Below are positions 52,183-64,000 of a DNA stretch of 64,000 bases, piece by piece. The position numbers were made by a program, and so were the translations under genes. This stretch comes from Neckera pumila. Taxonomy: Eukaryota; Streptophyta; Bryopsida; Hypnales; Neckeraceae. Position 1 is the first letter of the stretch; each line of letters begins with the position of its first letter. Location of the stretch: contig OZ018413.1 in the NCBI GenBank assembly GCA_963969595.1, forward strand, positions 9,662,211 to 9,726,210, written 5' to 3'. The notes under the pieces were generated by a model, which did not search any database, was not told the DNA's origin, and saw only the letters and a program-made list of their open reading frames with translations.

Positions 52183-53065
52183 ACCCCTAAAGGCCGAAGT
52201 GTCCCCTTAGGGGACACTTGGGACTTTGGGCAAGCTTATTCAAACTTTATATTCAATATGATTTTTTCTAACTTTTTTGGAGCGTGTAGTTTCTCATAAG
52301 CTTCACGTAGATACAAATTTTTGTCAAAATCCGACTTATTCTAAAGAAGTTATAAACATTTGAATAAAGATTTATGTTTGTTCTATTGCTGCCCCTCAGA
52401 AATCTGCCTTTGACTCTTGAGGGGCAACAGAGGTGGCAAGAGAGGAGAGTTAGGCTATTGTTGTGCCTATTGGGAGGTCACATTAAGCTTTAAGAGCTTC
52501 TAAAAGTTAGAGATTTGGAGGTTTTCCTTTTATTTTTCTTCCTACTTCTCAAGTATTAAGTATAAGTGCATCTTTCAATCCGCCGTTTAGATTTTCTACA
52601 TCTAAAAATTTATAATGGGAAAATTTAATCAAAAAGGGCCTAGTGAATTGTCAATTCTTGGAACATTGTGGCAATTTTTTATTTTTTTGAATGTCCTACT
52701 TGTCTTGGATTGCCTTGAAAATTGGCATGCACATACCTAACATGTTTTTCCATACGGATTCAAATTTTTTTAAATTCAAGGTCTGTAGTGGAAAAAAATT
52801 CAGCAAACAACAGTCAAAGGCATCTGAAATTTTGGGGTACTAACAGTGGAAAAAACAAAAAAACAAAACTTTGAATGCAAATATCTTTCAATCTTTTTGG
52901 TCAAACCTCACAAAAATTTTATCACATATTTTTATACAAATTAAATACAAGATCCTACAGTTACATTCCCAAAAAAAATATTTTGAAAACTTTTTTGATG
53001 AATGCTCTAGAAATGGCAGTTTTGGGTAGAGTTTGGGTTAGAAAAGGCCTTGGGCCTTTAGGGGT
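52183..53065. mobile_element. Family A element A2
   Basis: The ends are ACCCCTAAAGGCC and GGCCTTTAGGGGT, 883 bp. The empty site in copy 1 is near 20233 (GGTCATTAAGG). The left flanking TA is now CA. No transposase ORF. Confidence 0.85.
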
Positions 53066-53313
53066 TAAGGATGATTTTTTTTCTAGATTCAATTATTATA
53101 TTGGATGAAAGAGAAGTAAGTTGGACTAAACAATGCCTTGAACCCTCTGTTAAATCTCATATGGTGGTTTGTAGCTATTACTAAATATTAATGATAAATA
53201 ATTTGAAGATGTCTTTTTTTTAATTCCATTAGATAAACAAAGATGCAAGCATATGAGCCTTGAAAGTATATATAAGTAGATATGTTACAACCATTGAAGA
53301 TGATTATAATATA

Positions 53314-54222
53314 CAGGTCAAATCACACTCAAAGGTACCACTAGAATTACTTTGCTAGGACAAGACTCAAGTTCTTTTTTTGAACTTTTAAAGCTAAAAA
53401 TTCCTTTGATGTTGTCATTTTTAAGAAAAAAATTTAGATGAATAGTATTGCAATGTGTCCCTTTAAAAAGTTGGAGACAATTTTTATAGAAAAAATTCTT
53501 AGAAAGACATAAATCAACAGTTTTAAGGCTGAATTTAGTGATTTTTTACAATATAGCACTTTAAAAAGATATTTTCATCCAAATTTTTTATACTTCTCAA
53601 ACATAAAACTATTTAAGAAGATTTTAGTGATTAAATCTTGAACTCAAAATAGTGTAATTTTTTAATTAATTAAATGATTATTGACAAATTATTAATTTCA
53701 TCTCATACAAACTTAGACATTCAAATCCTAACATAGCTTGTGTAGTGACTTTAAAGTCAATAATATAGCATTTTTTGTTTTAACACAATCATCATTTGGA
53801 TTATTTTTTATATTGAAAAGGACGTTTACAAGTTTTGACTTCTGAATGTTATAGAAAATAGGAAATATTCAAATTGTAGAAAAATAGTCCTTTTTCATTC
53901 TATCATATGATTACATGTTTACATGATTTTTTTGGATTCAATCACATTATTTTTAATCAAAAAATAGAATCCTTTTTTACAATTGAAAAACCTGATATGT
54001 TTACATTGAAACTTCAATTGGAACTATAATAAAGAGTATTTTTATTTTCTTGATAAATGAATCATTATTAGGCTCAACATGACTTGAAATAATAGTCAAA
54101 AAGGACTAAAACACCTGTAATTAATAGATTAGTATTAGAAAACGATAGCTAAAAGGAAGTTACATTGCAGATTTTAGTGGGTTTGACCCCTTTTGTGGTA
54201 CATTTGAGTGTGATTTGACTCG
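53314..54222. mobile_element. Family B element B2
   Basis: The ends are CAGGTCAAATCACACTC and its near complement (GAGTGTGATTTGACTCG), 909 bp, with TA on both sides. The empty site in copy 1 is near 20502 (AATATAAACAC). No transposase ORF. Confidence 0.9.
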
Positions 54223-56507
54223 TAAACACTTATAATGTAGATATCTATAAAATAATTATACTATAATCATAGAAGATTTCTAATAATGGGCACTTGAAAT
54301 ATAGGACTATAATTTTTTCAGCTCATGGGCTCTCATTGCTACTTCCTAGGCACACAAAATTTCTGTTTTGAGTTTGGATTAAAACTCAAATATTTAAAAT
54401 TTAGAGTTTATCTTTCAATTCCATTTCAAACTTTGAAAATAATATAAAACTCAATGAGTTGTTGTAATTGAAAGCTCCATGTATTAGAATTTAAATAACT
54501 TACACTTGTCTATAGGTGTTTCATTTTTATTTTTCCTTTAAAAATCCTATGCATGAATACATTACAAATATCATTTTTCATTCTAACCTTCATTTTCATT
54601 CCAATTTCCAAATGTTTATAATGTGAAATGTAATTGATGTAAATTTTATATACCTATCACACTAAAGTCACTTTTAAAACTTACAATAATGGAGATTGCA
54701 CGAGAGATTGCAAGAAACACTTGTCCTTTTTTTGGTCCCCTTGGCCTCGAATAGCTATTTTCTTGCTCATAATTTTTGTATATGTTACTTTTATATGAAA
54801 ATTGAAGTGAAGGTACATGTGGTAGTTGTAGATATTTACTAATTTTTTTATTTAAAAAAAAAACTATTTTACTATTTTCAAATGGCCCCCAATTGAATGT
54901 CTATGTTCTAGAGGATTTTAGGACTATTTTTGACCCAAAAATGCAAATTTAAAATTCAAAATTGGATACAAAGGACTTCCATTAAAGTTTCACAAGCCCA
55001 TAAAGAGATTTTCTTACATAATGAAGTGTCCACCTCTCAGTCCACTTTCCACATGTGTTCAAAATACCTTTGCATAAGTGCAAAGAGCACAATTCTTTCC
55101 TCAAAGATGAAAATGGTTGAGAAAGAGCACCTCAAATTAGAAAAAATGAAATTTTTGTTGTATTTTATTCTTTTGAAATTTTTTACTATTTTCTAAGAAT
55201 CAACATTGAAGGTTTTATTTTCATTGTATTTTCTATTGTCTATTTTTATGTACAACTATTATAGATACATTTCTCTAGGTCTGAATTTTAAGAGACATGA
55301 TATTTTCAATGTTTTAAAATTATTCGTATTTTCTTCAGTTCTTAAGAAAATTATTCCAAAATATCACAGCATCACAATACTAGGTCAATTTGAGACAAAG
55401 ATGACAAGTGTTTCTTGCGACATCATTAATTGCTTTTTTTAATGAATCCTTTTTAAAATAAAATTTCAAATTAAAAATATTTATTTTTATATAAAAATCA
55501 TGAAATTTTAATCAGTAAATTATATATAGGCTAAATTCATTTTGATGCAGGGTGGCTGAAATGGTGGTGATTTGACATTGAGGCAAAGGGTGTTTTGTGC
55601 AAAACAAAGAAAACAGTTACTTGGAAAATTTCACAATATTGCTTATAGTGAGTGACGAAACCAAGTACTTTTGTGAAACGTTTTCATTCAAACAACCATA
55701 CCATAAGCATCAATGGTTAAAACCCAAAAGCGTACACATGAAAGTTGTAGAGCACGACATACAACACGTTACCATGGAAGTTTAAGGAAAAAATTAGTTG
55801 TGATTTGAAAGAAAATTAATTCCAAAGTTTGCTATGTCAAAAACTCGGTTTTGTTCAACATAGTTTGGCTTTACTTTATCTTTTGTCAATTTTTTTTTAA
55901 AACTCCTAAAAAACTTTTTGTACCTTAGCATGTTAGTATACATCATTTTTGATTGTTGTATACAAAAATTGAAGGACTTTCACATTTATAGAATTTAAAA
56001 TATCAACAATTTAACAAACATGCAAATGATGTTGGTTCTCACAAAATTTGAGTTTTTTTTGTGGAATTCAAAGCATGGGATTGCATTAGCCATGGTAAAG
56101 AGAGTATGGGTTGCAAAATAGACCACTTTTATATCTAAATGTCCTTGTATATAAAATATTTGTTGAATTGGGCAATGTGTACAATTTATATTTTACAATT
56201 GTATAATGCATTTTTAATTTCAACTTTTGTGTTCAAAGACTAGAGTTCATGATGCATATAAATCATCCAAAAAAATTCAAAAAATTCCGTCATCATTGTC
56301 TGTATTATCCAAAAACAACTAATATTTTGAATGTCAGTGTAATTTTTGAATACGATTTATAAAGTTAAATTGAGCTCAAGAATGACATTTGACCATATTA
56401 CAATGGGGCTAATCTATTAGTCCTTAACTGAACCCCAAAACAATTCCATCCATCCTACATCAAATAATCAATCATGTGCAAATTTTCCTTGTGATTATTT
56501 TTCATTG

Positions 56508-56510
<3 letters not shown>
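54223..56510. other. Gene-free duplicated DNA
   Basis: Aligns with about 20505-22415. Short ORFs only, some shared with copy 1 in shifted frames. No gene. Confidence 0.45.

Positions 56511-56559
<49 letters not shown>
56511..56559. repeat. (TA)n run inside a palindrome
   Basis: A 49-bp TA run bounded by CATTGTCA on the left and TGACAATG on the right, so the whole tract is palindromic. Copy 1 has only TGTATATATGT here. Confidence 0.95.
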
Positions 56560-56561
<2 letters not shown>

Positions 56562-56586
56562 CAATGAAATTGACTCATTGCCTCAA

Positions 56587-56941
56587 CATTAGAGGAAAAA
56601 GGAGGCCTCTAGAGGCATTTAAAAAAAGATCAACCTTTTGGAGGACTGCTTCAGATTGACATGCCAAGCTATTTCAAGCTTGGCTTGTCAATCTAAAAAA
56701 GTCCTCTAGTGAGCAATCAACAATATACTCGTTGAAACAGTGAGATTTTGCGGGTTTATTTTACTTTATTTAATTTAGCAAATTTTTAATTTGTAAAACT
56801 AGACTCTTGCGCCATTGTTACTGCAACTTCAATTGCACAGAAATAGGGAGAATATGAATTTTCAACCACCCAAAATCAAATTTCAAGGTACTTTGGAGGC
56901 CTATGGAACAGCCCTCCGGAGGCTTGAAATTTTCTCTAGTA
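56587..56941. mobile_element. Family D element D7
   Basis: Starts CATTAGAGGAAAAAGG with GGCCTCTAGAGGC and ends with GCCCTCCGGAGGC then TTTTCTCTAG. The inside matches D6 (GCGCCATTGTTACTGCAACT). The right end is imprecise. Confidence 0.6.
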
Positions 56942-57094
56942 GGTCGCTTCATGAGCCCTTGAAGGACCCCACAAATTACATGTTTTTGGGCTTAAAGATT
57001 AGTTTTTACCTATTCTTGCTTACCTTATATCACAATGTTAGATGCTTATTAGTGGCTCAAAATATGAGTACAAGGTGTTAAATAATCAAGATTA

Positions 57095-58535
57095 GCCCTT
57101 AAAGGATCAAGGCCTTTTTTCTACCAAAAAACATTCAAATTTCTATAGCAAAGAGTTAAAAAATTTAAAAATTGTTTTTTTTTGCATATCTAACCACAGG
57201 ATCTTATACCTAACTATTATGAAAATTTGTAGAAAAAAATTGAGAATTTTGACCACACATATTACAAGACATCTATGTTTGAAGTAAGAAAAAAAAATTT
57301 CAGCACATTGTGGGACTAGAGTATTTGACTTTGAACCTTTTTAACTTTAATTTTACGCACTACAAAGTTTTGAGCTTTAAATCTTTATTGTGGAGAATTG
57401 AAGTGAGAATTTAGGACCAAAAAAGTTCAAAAAATTATTAAGTAGAAGTAGGTACAAGGTAGAAGGAAATTCTAAATTATTAATATCTCTAAAATGGAAT
57501 TAATATGCATTGAAAATAATCTTTAACTCTTTTTTAAAATATGGCCAATGTACATACCTTTAAGATGAAGAAACCCAGGGAAAGAAAAGCATAGAAAAAT
57601 TCCCTAAGTGGGAGAACTAGAAAAGTACCAAATCTCAAGAAAATAGACACTTTCATGCTTCAATTAGTTAAACATAAAAAAATAAATAAAATAAAAATAG
57701 GATATTTGTAATAATTATGTGGAGATGGTCATTCACCAAACGAACCACCAAAATAATGTTTTATGTATTGTAAAATGTAAGATGAAAGAAGCTCTATTTG
57801 TGGACTTCCACACAATACAAAATTAGTTATTTTTAGAACTCCTTTCCTATATAGCTACAAGTCTACTAGAAGACCATTCCTTCAAAATTTCAGCTCCAAA
57901 TTAGATTTTTTGAGTACTAAATAGTACTAAAAACCTCCATATTGGATTTTGTGACATAAAACTAGGGGTTGTTTTTATATAGTAAATCGTTTTTGAAAAT
58001 TGCAAAAAAAAAAAGCAAAATCTATAGTGGTTATGAGCACCTTTCCTATAAATCTGAAGTCATTTGAATTAAGTACACAAAAGTTATGCCTAAAAAACAA
58101 ATTAGCATGCAAACTGTGACACAAAAGAATACAAGTGTTTCTTGCATTCACCCAAATTCTACAAGTTACTATTTCAAGAAGATGCTCTAATTACCCAAAA
58201 AACAAAATTGCCCATAACTTTCTCATAACAAATCCAAATGGAATGAAGCTTCCTAGATAAACAAAAATATAATCTGTGAGAATTTTCTTTTTTAAAAAAT
58301 TCAAGTTTTTGAGAAGACAAATTTGTTGCCCCCCTTCTCCTCCCCTTCCAAGTTCCGAGCTGTTTGGGACATAACTTTTGTTTCTAGGCACCAATTGAAA
58401 AAATTATTCCCATAAAGCTAATCAATTTTTCTATCTTCCCAAAAAGTTTAAGAAAATTAGGACAAAATTTCAACCCTTAGGAACCTGTCCAAAATTCCCA
58501 TTTGTCCCCCAAAAGGACAATAGTCCTTAAGGGAT
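57095..58535. mobile_element. Family A-like element A4 (1.4 kb)
   Basis: The ends are GCCCTTAAAGGA and CCTTAAGGGAT, TA on both sides. Copy 1 at about 22607 reads through without it. The ends are the most diverged of the family. No transposase ORF. Confidence 0.65.
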
Positions 58536-58809
58536 TAAGAGACTCTCATACACCCCAACCCTGATCATTAGATACTTTGTACTCGTATGCACCTTGCACT
58601 CAAATCAAATTGTGGAAAAATAAGCAAATGTCCAAAATAGTCTAATGACCATATACCATCAAGAATTTTTTTTGATGGCTAGGTGATAAATTTAATTCAT
58701 TGACATTTAGTGAAATTGAAGAGTGAAGAGGTTGGTTTTAAAGAGAAATCAATTGTCCATCATGAATCCTCAAAAGGTATCAATTGGATAATTTGAAGAT
58801 AGACTACTC

Positions 58810-59104
58810 TTTGTCAAATACATGACTTGTGTTCAAAGTCGAGTTTCAAACCTCATTTCAGCAAAGTAGAATAAATTTTTTCAAAGCACTTTGAACTAAG
58901 TTGATGTGGGAATCAAGCAAAATTTCATCTCCAAAAATTTATCTGAGATTTGGAGACTTCAACTAAAAGTTATGGCCAAACTTCAAAGAAGGGTTGAAAG
59001 GGACATTTTTTTGACATTTTCAAATACCCTCTCTAAAATTTGGCCATAACTTTTAGTTGGAGTCTCCAAATATCAAGTGTATTTTTGATGATGAAAGTTA
59101 GCTT
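58810..59104. repeat. Family F hairpin F6, cut off at 59104
   Basis: Left arm and turn present; the right arm stops abruptly after AAAGTTAGCTTGA at 59104. This is the right breakpoint of the duplication. Confidence 0.6.
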
Positions 59105-62100
59105 GACAGCGTGTGGTGTTCCATGTTTTTGGCGGGACAATGTGTGGTGTCCTAGCTAGCATGGACTTCAAACAGTTATGAAGCTCAAGGTGTCATTTGG
59201 TCTCGAGAAATTGTCAACCGTACTTCACCGTGCTTCAGTATGGCTTTGAGAGATGTGACAATTACGGTAGGTGGTTATGCAGCTACAATTCAGATGGACA
59301 AGAAGTATGCTCCTGTCATTTGAAAGGGGAGGATGCTTGAAAAACAAGACAATCGTTCAAGTTTCCTTGCACAAAGAGCAGAAGGCCAAATTCACATTGG
59401 TATGTGGATTGATGGCAACTTGTACCCAGTCGATCTTGCCACCAATTCAAAACCGCAACTCAAAACTACCAAGTAATATTTAGAGTTCTTGTGCCATGGT
59501 GAGAATGGAATGTTGGGTTATACAAAGCGCTTGAAGTGTACACCGGTTGACAACGGCTCTAGTATGCAGTGGAGGCAATTGCTAAATCATTGCAGAGTAG
59601 TGTCCGGTTGTTAGAAGAAAGAATGATAGCTTATGAGAATGAAATATAGCAGCTACAAAGTCAATGTCATGAACTTCACGCAGAAGTTTGTACCGTGTCT
59701 ACCGCTGCAGCATGTCACGTGGATGAGCGTCAGCAACTACAAAGTGATGTGAGAGGTCTAGAAAGCACATGCTTAGAGTTGAAGGTGTTGTTAACTCGTA
59801 CAGAAAGTAGTATGGCATAAAAAAACTTACAATATGAAGAGGAGGTATGGATGTTGGAAGAAAAATTACAAAAGTGCCAAGTTGATTATGGAAGGCTAGA
59901 AATCAAGTGCAGGTCGATGGTGAACACCCCTTTAGGCTTTCGGCAGTGAATTCAAGGGACAAGGAAGAGTCTACATGAGCTTGCTAGTGGGCCAGGACAT
60001 GCTAAGCGTCAGAGGACCATAATAAGAGCGCAATTGCAACCATCTATAGTGGAGGCCGTACAAACGTCTAACAAACTTTGCGGGTCAAGGAAACAGTTGA
60101 TGGGAGATTCCGTTGCTCAAACTGCCACTGCTGCAGCAGTTGCTAGCATTTTATCTGTAGGTGAAGCTAGTGCGCTTATCGACCAACCCTAGAATGAGTC
60201 AAGCAAGTGAGAACGTAGCGAAGAAGGTGCTCCAAAAGACTGACAACATTGTTAGGCCAAATACAATGTTGGATGCCTGCAATGGAGCAGGGGTGACTCA
60301 TCACGGGTACAAGGCCATCTACCAAATATTAAAGAATCGAATTGGATTGATTGCTCCTAATATGACTTCTAGCATTCTGCCTGCTTCACATCAACTAGCA
60401 TTACAGAAAATCTGGACCCTCTACAGGGCCGTTAGGGTTTCGGCAAATGTGCAATTACAGTGAATTTTTTTTTTTTTTTTAATAGGGATTTCGACGGGGC
60501 ACCTTGGTTGATTGCTCACCTTACAAATTGCTTGACAGCCTTTTCGGGCTCATATTTTTCCTAAATGCACATTCTCATGCATCAATTCAGCCCTGTAGAA
60601 GGCTGAAATTTTCTCTAATGCTAGCTTGCGGCAAGATATGAATGCCAAGCTGCCTCAATTTATTGGTGAGTACTACCATATTGAGGGTAGATGTGTGATT
60701 CCAGCAGTTTGTCAAGGTAAAAGGGAAATAACGCCACAAAAAGAGGTGATCCTCCATAGCAAGAACAATTTGTTTGTGGATCTTGAAGTTGTTCAACAAT
60801 CAATGGTTCTATTTTACAACATCACTATTCAAGGTAATGGCCCCATCCTTTTTGCTTTCAATCATTTAATTTAATGTTAGAAGTCTTATTATTTCCACAT
60901 TACAAGTTCTGTCAAAGTTGCATCCAATTTCCAATTCAGTTTCCAAACAGTGTAGATGGTTATGCTGTCTAATTATAAACATGCGGCTGTAGAGTGCAAC
61001 AATGGACCACTAGTCTTTGTGCTTAAGCTAGATGAAGCGGAAGTACAGCAAGGCAAGAAATATGAGCGTGTCAGCTTGACATTGATGAATCGGGCACTAG
61101 ATCCTGAGATTCAAAAAAATGATGATAGGTATTTCTTAGTGCAATCAAAGTAGGAGATAAAGCCTATTGCATGCTTCTAGATTGGTAAAGAGTCATACAA
61201 TGTACTTGACTGGGTTTTTAAAAAAACAAAATTTCTAGAGTTGATAGCAGCACAAAGCAATCATCAGGAATTCTTTGTCGATGTTGTTGGAGGATTCACC
61301 GTGGAATGGCACATGTCAGCAGACATGAAAACCATAAAATGCATGCACGGACTTCAGCATGGACCTTCTAACAAGATGAATTGTATATACTGCAATCAAG
61401 TAAGAAAACAACCAAAGAAGTGTGCCACTGCTTCTAGTGCCCAGCGTGAGCATGCAAATCGAGAGAAAGGGAAGTGGCAAGGTGGATTATTTGCCACATG
61501 AATTGAAGGAGAACCGTGTGATGCTGCCACTCACCCTCGCTGGAAAATGGTGTTGCCAATTCCCTTGTCCTAAACACACATGTGCACTTTACATAAGCAG
61601 GTTTGCATGATAGAAAAGTTACTTCATCTCCATTTCATTTTTGTCTAGAACATGCAAGATCAACAAAGGAGGGCCTTGGCAATTGAGTCTATGGAAAAGG
61701 TCTCTGTCTGCTATTGAAGTGGAGGGAGCAAACTGTCAGCTAAAGAAGGATGACAAATTGTCAAGAAAATTAGGTAACGTAGTGATGAAGCCAAGCTTAA
61801 ACGGAGAATGGCAAGCAGGCTATTCCAGCCTAGTTCTTGGTCAAACCAAGACAAAGCATGAAAAGATGTGGTAATGTCCGAAAGGTGAATCTAGTACAAA
61901 GTGTTCATTACCCTCTTAATTACTTTTGCAACATGTAATTGTGAGGCAGAAGGCATGGTTTGTGGAAAAATATGGAAGCTTGTCGGTCTGGAGCTACCAA
62001 GGGATGGAGAAATCACATCATGCTGCAAAAGCAGCAAGTCAAGCACATACATAGCATGGAGGCAGCAAAGATCAAACCAGTATTGTAGTGCAACAATATC

Positions 62101-62460
62101 AACATTGGTATCAAAATATTCAGCACAAATATGCTAGGAAGATTGTTCAACAAGTGGCAACAAATGAGTCTATCAGTGAGGATGCAATACAGGCTGAGGA
62201 ATTGGTGCAATGTTGACATTGGGCGTGGGGCTCTTCTGATGCTGCAGCAAGGCTTTGTCTGTGGCATCAAGGACGGAGGTGGGTGCATAGAAAATCTGAC
62301 AAGGCGAACGTTCATATAGTGCAAACTGAAGCTGCATCACAGGGGTCTCATGAAGCTGGTTCAAGTACGACCACCACCTATATCTCTAGCAATACAGAGG
62401 ATAGTCAAGAGACAGTGTATGCTAAAGAGTATATTACCGATAATAGGTAGTAAGTTACTG
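59105..62460 (+). pseudogene. Decayed multi-exon gene, probably transposon-derived
   Basis: Protein-like text runs across this stretch with frameshifts and stops. From 59240 it reads MALRDVTITVGGYAATIQ, later GQIHIGMWIDGNLYPVDL. From about 59567 it is a coiled coil (SVRLLEERMIAYENEI, then ERQQLQSDVRGLEST), followed by an Ala-rich part (TAAAVASILSVGEASAL). From 60161 it reads NGAGVTHHGYKAIYQILK. After inserted element D8 comes KLPQFIGEYYHIEGRCVIP. From 61241 there is FTVEWHMSADMKTIKCM, then CIYC, and later RWKMVLPIPLS. The D...CxxC layout recalls zinc-bearing RNase H-type transposases (weak inference). Several stops fit CAG/CAA/CGA changed by C-to-T. Not functional as it stands. Confidence 0.6.
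60399..60620. mobile_element. Family D element D8 inside the decayed gene
   Basis: The ends are CATTACAGAAAATCTGGACC and a complementary GCTGAAATTTTCTCTAATG, 222 bp, with CTAG on both sides (60395-60398, 60621-60624). Has a T-run. It interrupts the coding text between ASHQLA and LRQDMNAKL. Confidence 0.75.
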
Positions 62461-62636
62461 CTCTACTTTCAATATATAGATGCAATCAATGTGAAATTTG
62501 ATATCATGCGTACTATACATATAGACAAAACATTCATAAGTTCTATGCACAATTCCAATGACAAAATCGGGCCTAAACCCTAAACATTTCTATACTGCTC
62601 AAAGCCTCTGAATACATTGGCATCATCCCACAACCT
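62461..62636. other. Short spacer between convergent genes
   Basis: Only about 180 bases lie between the last readable part of the plus-strand relic and the stop of the minus-strand gene. No terminator or repeat seen. Confidence 0.4.
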
Positions 62637-63987
62637 TCATTTGTTGCTACCGCCAGAATCTTCACGAAGAGGTACTTGCAGAAGCGTGGCTGTAGCGCAT
62701 TCTAAATCAAGCACAGAAGCACAACACACGCTTGTCAGAAATATGAGAAATGTGTAAACCTATAAGAAGAAGGTACCCTATGAAGGAAAAGCAAAAAAAA
62801 ATTCTCTAAATAGGAGAACTAGAAAAGTGCAAAATTGCAAGAAAATACATACTTTGACATTTTAATTTGTAAGAAATAGGAAAAGTAATTTAAAAAAAAC
62901 TGAAAAATGACATTTGAGATGACTTCATGGTGAAGAGATTCCACCAAAAAAATGATCCTAAAACCATCTTCAATATTCAGAATTGTGTGTGCAAGGGAGC
63001 CCTCTTTGCATGGATGTAGAGGATATAAAATAAAATGTTTTTTAATGCCCCTTGGTAGAATCATGGCTTCTTACTATGGGAATGAACCATAGAAATTTTA
63101 GCTACAAATTTGTGCGGCAGCATTGCTGTAGTCCTATATCTGTGAGTAAACAACCGACTTATTGTATATCAAATAGAAGAAGCATATACTACGTGTAGAA
63201 GTACCATCACACATCTCACTGCACTGATTTTGCTTTGCTGAAACCATTCTCATCCTCCCATCTGCCGATAGCACTTGCTGTATTTCCATATTTTGCTCGC
63301 TCCTTGCATTAATCTAGAGAAACAAGAGCACAAACCACGTGTTAGTGTACATCCTTGCCCACTTCAAGGACAATACTACCTAAACTCATTCATGTTGCTA
63401 GGGCTCCATAGCTTAATTACCTTAAAGGCTAGAAGACTAGGTTGGTCAACAAAAAGATCATACTCATTTGGAACATGCTCCCTGTCCAATACAATGGCAA
63501 TTTCATGTCAAATGTGAGACATTGGCCATGACTTACCAACCTCGAAGGAAGGTAGCTCTATATTGCCAAAGTGCACCATCATCTTCACCATATCTGGAAC
63601 AGTAACTTGGTCTATGGCAATCCAATTATCTCTACCAGGACCTGCTTTGAACTTTGCGTACTGGAAATTAGCATATAAAACTTGCCGCCCAAGATGATAC
63701 TGAAAGATGATGGAATCTGTATTGACCACACACTTTGTAATGTCTTGTCCAATGACAAGCTTCTCCATCCAACCTTGGTCCATGAGATCGTTTAGTAGTT
63801 CAGCGCTGGGACTCTTGAATATGTACATGGTTGCTGTCCGATGCACCTCCTCTGTTGCTGTCATGAAGAGGTCGACTATGACATGGATTGGCAGGAACCA
63901 CTGGATATGAGTGGCCTTGCTTCCGGTCATTGCTTTCATTGTGGCCGCAAAGTCCAGAGCCAATTGGTAACGAAATGCCTCGGAGGT
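62637..63987 (-). pseudogene. Three-exon gene of unknown family with one in-frame stop
   Basis: Minus-strand exons are 63987-63421, 63313-63205 and 62701-62637 (stop TGA). Introns are GT-AG and phases fit (0, then 1 with g+aa giving Glu), which is hard to get by chance. The first exon reads YQLALDFAATMKAMTGS, GRDNWIAIDQVTVPDMVKMM and, after TGA 63510-63508, HEIAIVLDREHVPNEYDLF. The later exons read NMEIQQVLSADGRMRMV and TATLLQVPLREDSGGSNK. The TGA would be CGA (Arg) before one C-to-T change. The upstream part probably continues beyond the window, after an acceptor-like TAG at 63990-63988. I do not recognise the family. It could be a live gene with a rare stop variant or a young pseudogene. 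Confidence 0.55.
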
Positions 63988-64000
63988 CTACATGTCAGGT

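Larger units (their letters stand above)
33325..59104. repeat. Segmental duplication, copy 2
   Basis: Partner of 4190-24230. Insertions present only here: A6, the nested D pair at 36398-36982, the 43386-45325 block with B3, the insert at about 47394-47888 with D6, the 50468-50878 insert, the 51472-51896 MITE, A2, B2 and A4. It breaks off at 59104 in the middle of a family F hairpin. Confidence 0.85.

Overview
This window looks like nuclear DNA of a land plant. The only securely identified gene is a plant-type 60S ribosomal protein L6 with GT-AG introns. Short, GC-richer exons sit in very AT-rich DNA packed with small inverted-repeat transposons. A bryophyte or lycophyte would fit, but nothing here fixes the species.

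Layout. 1-1571 (+) is the 3' part of RPL6 (four exons). About 4.2-24.2 kb and 33.3-59.1 kb are two copies of one segmental duplication. A shorter, more diverged third copy lies at about 25.7-28.2 kb. Each copy carries the same unrecognised gene, which encodes a putative nuclear protein with a predicted winged-helix-like domain, an NLS-like basic patch and a proline-rich tail. Copy 2 (40078-42178) is open and predicts 504 aa. Copy 1 (10927-12608) stops early at 364 aa, with a relict of the 3' end behind it. Copy 3 (26600-28240) has lost its start-codon exon to a transposon and runs into unrelated, broken Cys-rich coding sequence. A second conserved unit (about 19.1-20.1 and 50.2-52.0 kb) has a clear TATA box but no ORF and may be a non-coding RNA gene.

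Transposons. Because the duplicated copies align, many insertions can be read against an empty site in the other copy. I distinguish family A (telomere-like CCCTAAA ends, TA duplication, about 0.9-1.4 kb), family B (ends like GGTCAAATCACACTC, TA duplication), family D (ends like CATTAGAGAAAAT, often with A/T homopolymer hairpins), family E (ends CACAGGGAAGG, one copy with a 3-bp duplication), family F (long hairpins), a CACTA-type MITE, a possible non-LTR retroposon tail with a (CAAA)n end, and several single hairpin MITEs. None has a recognisable transposase ORF.

Right end. 59105-62460 (+) is a decayed multi-exon gene (coiled coil, then a D...CxxC region), probably transposon-derived. 62637-63987 (-) is a second three-exon gene that meets it tail to tail, with matching intron phases and one in-frame TGA. 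Most stops in these decayed genes look like C-to-T changes in Gln or Arg codons.
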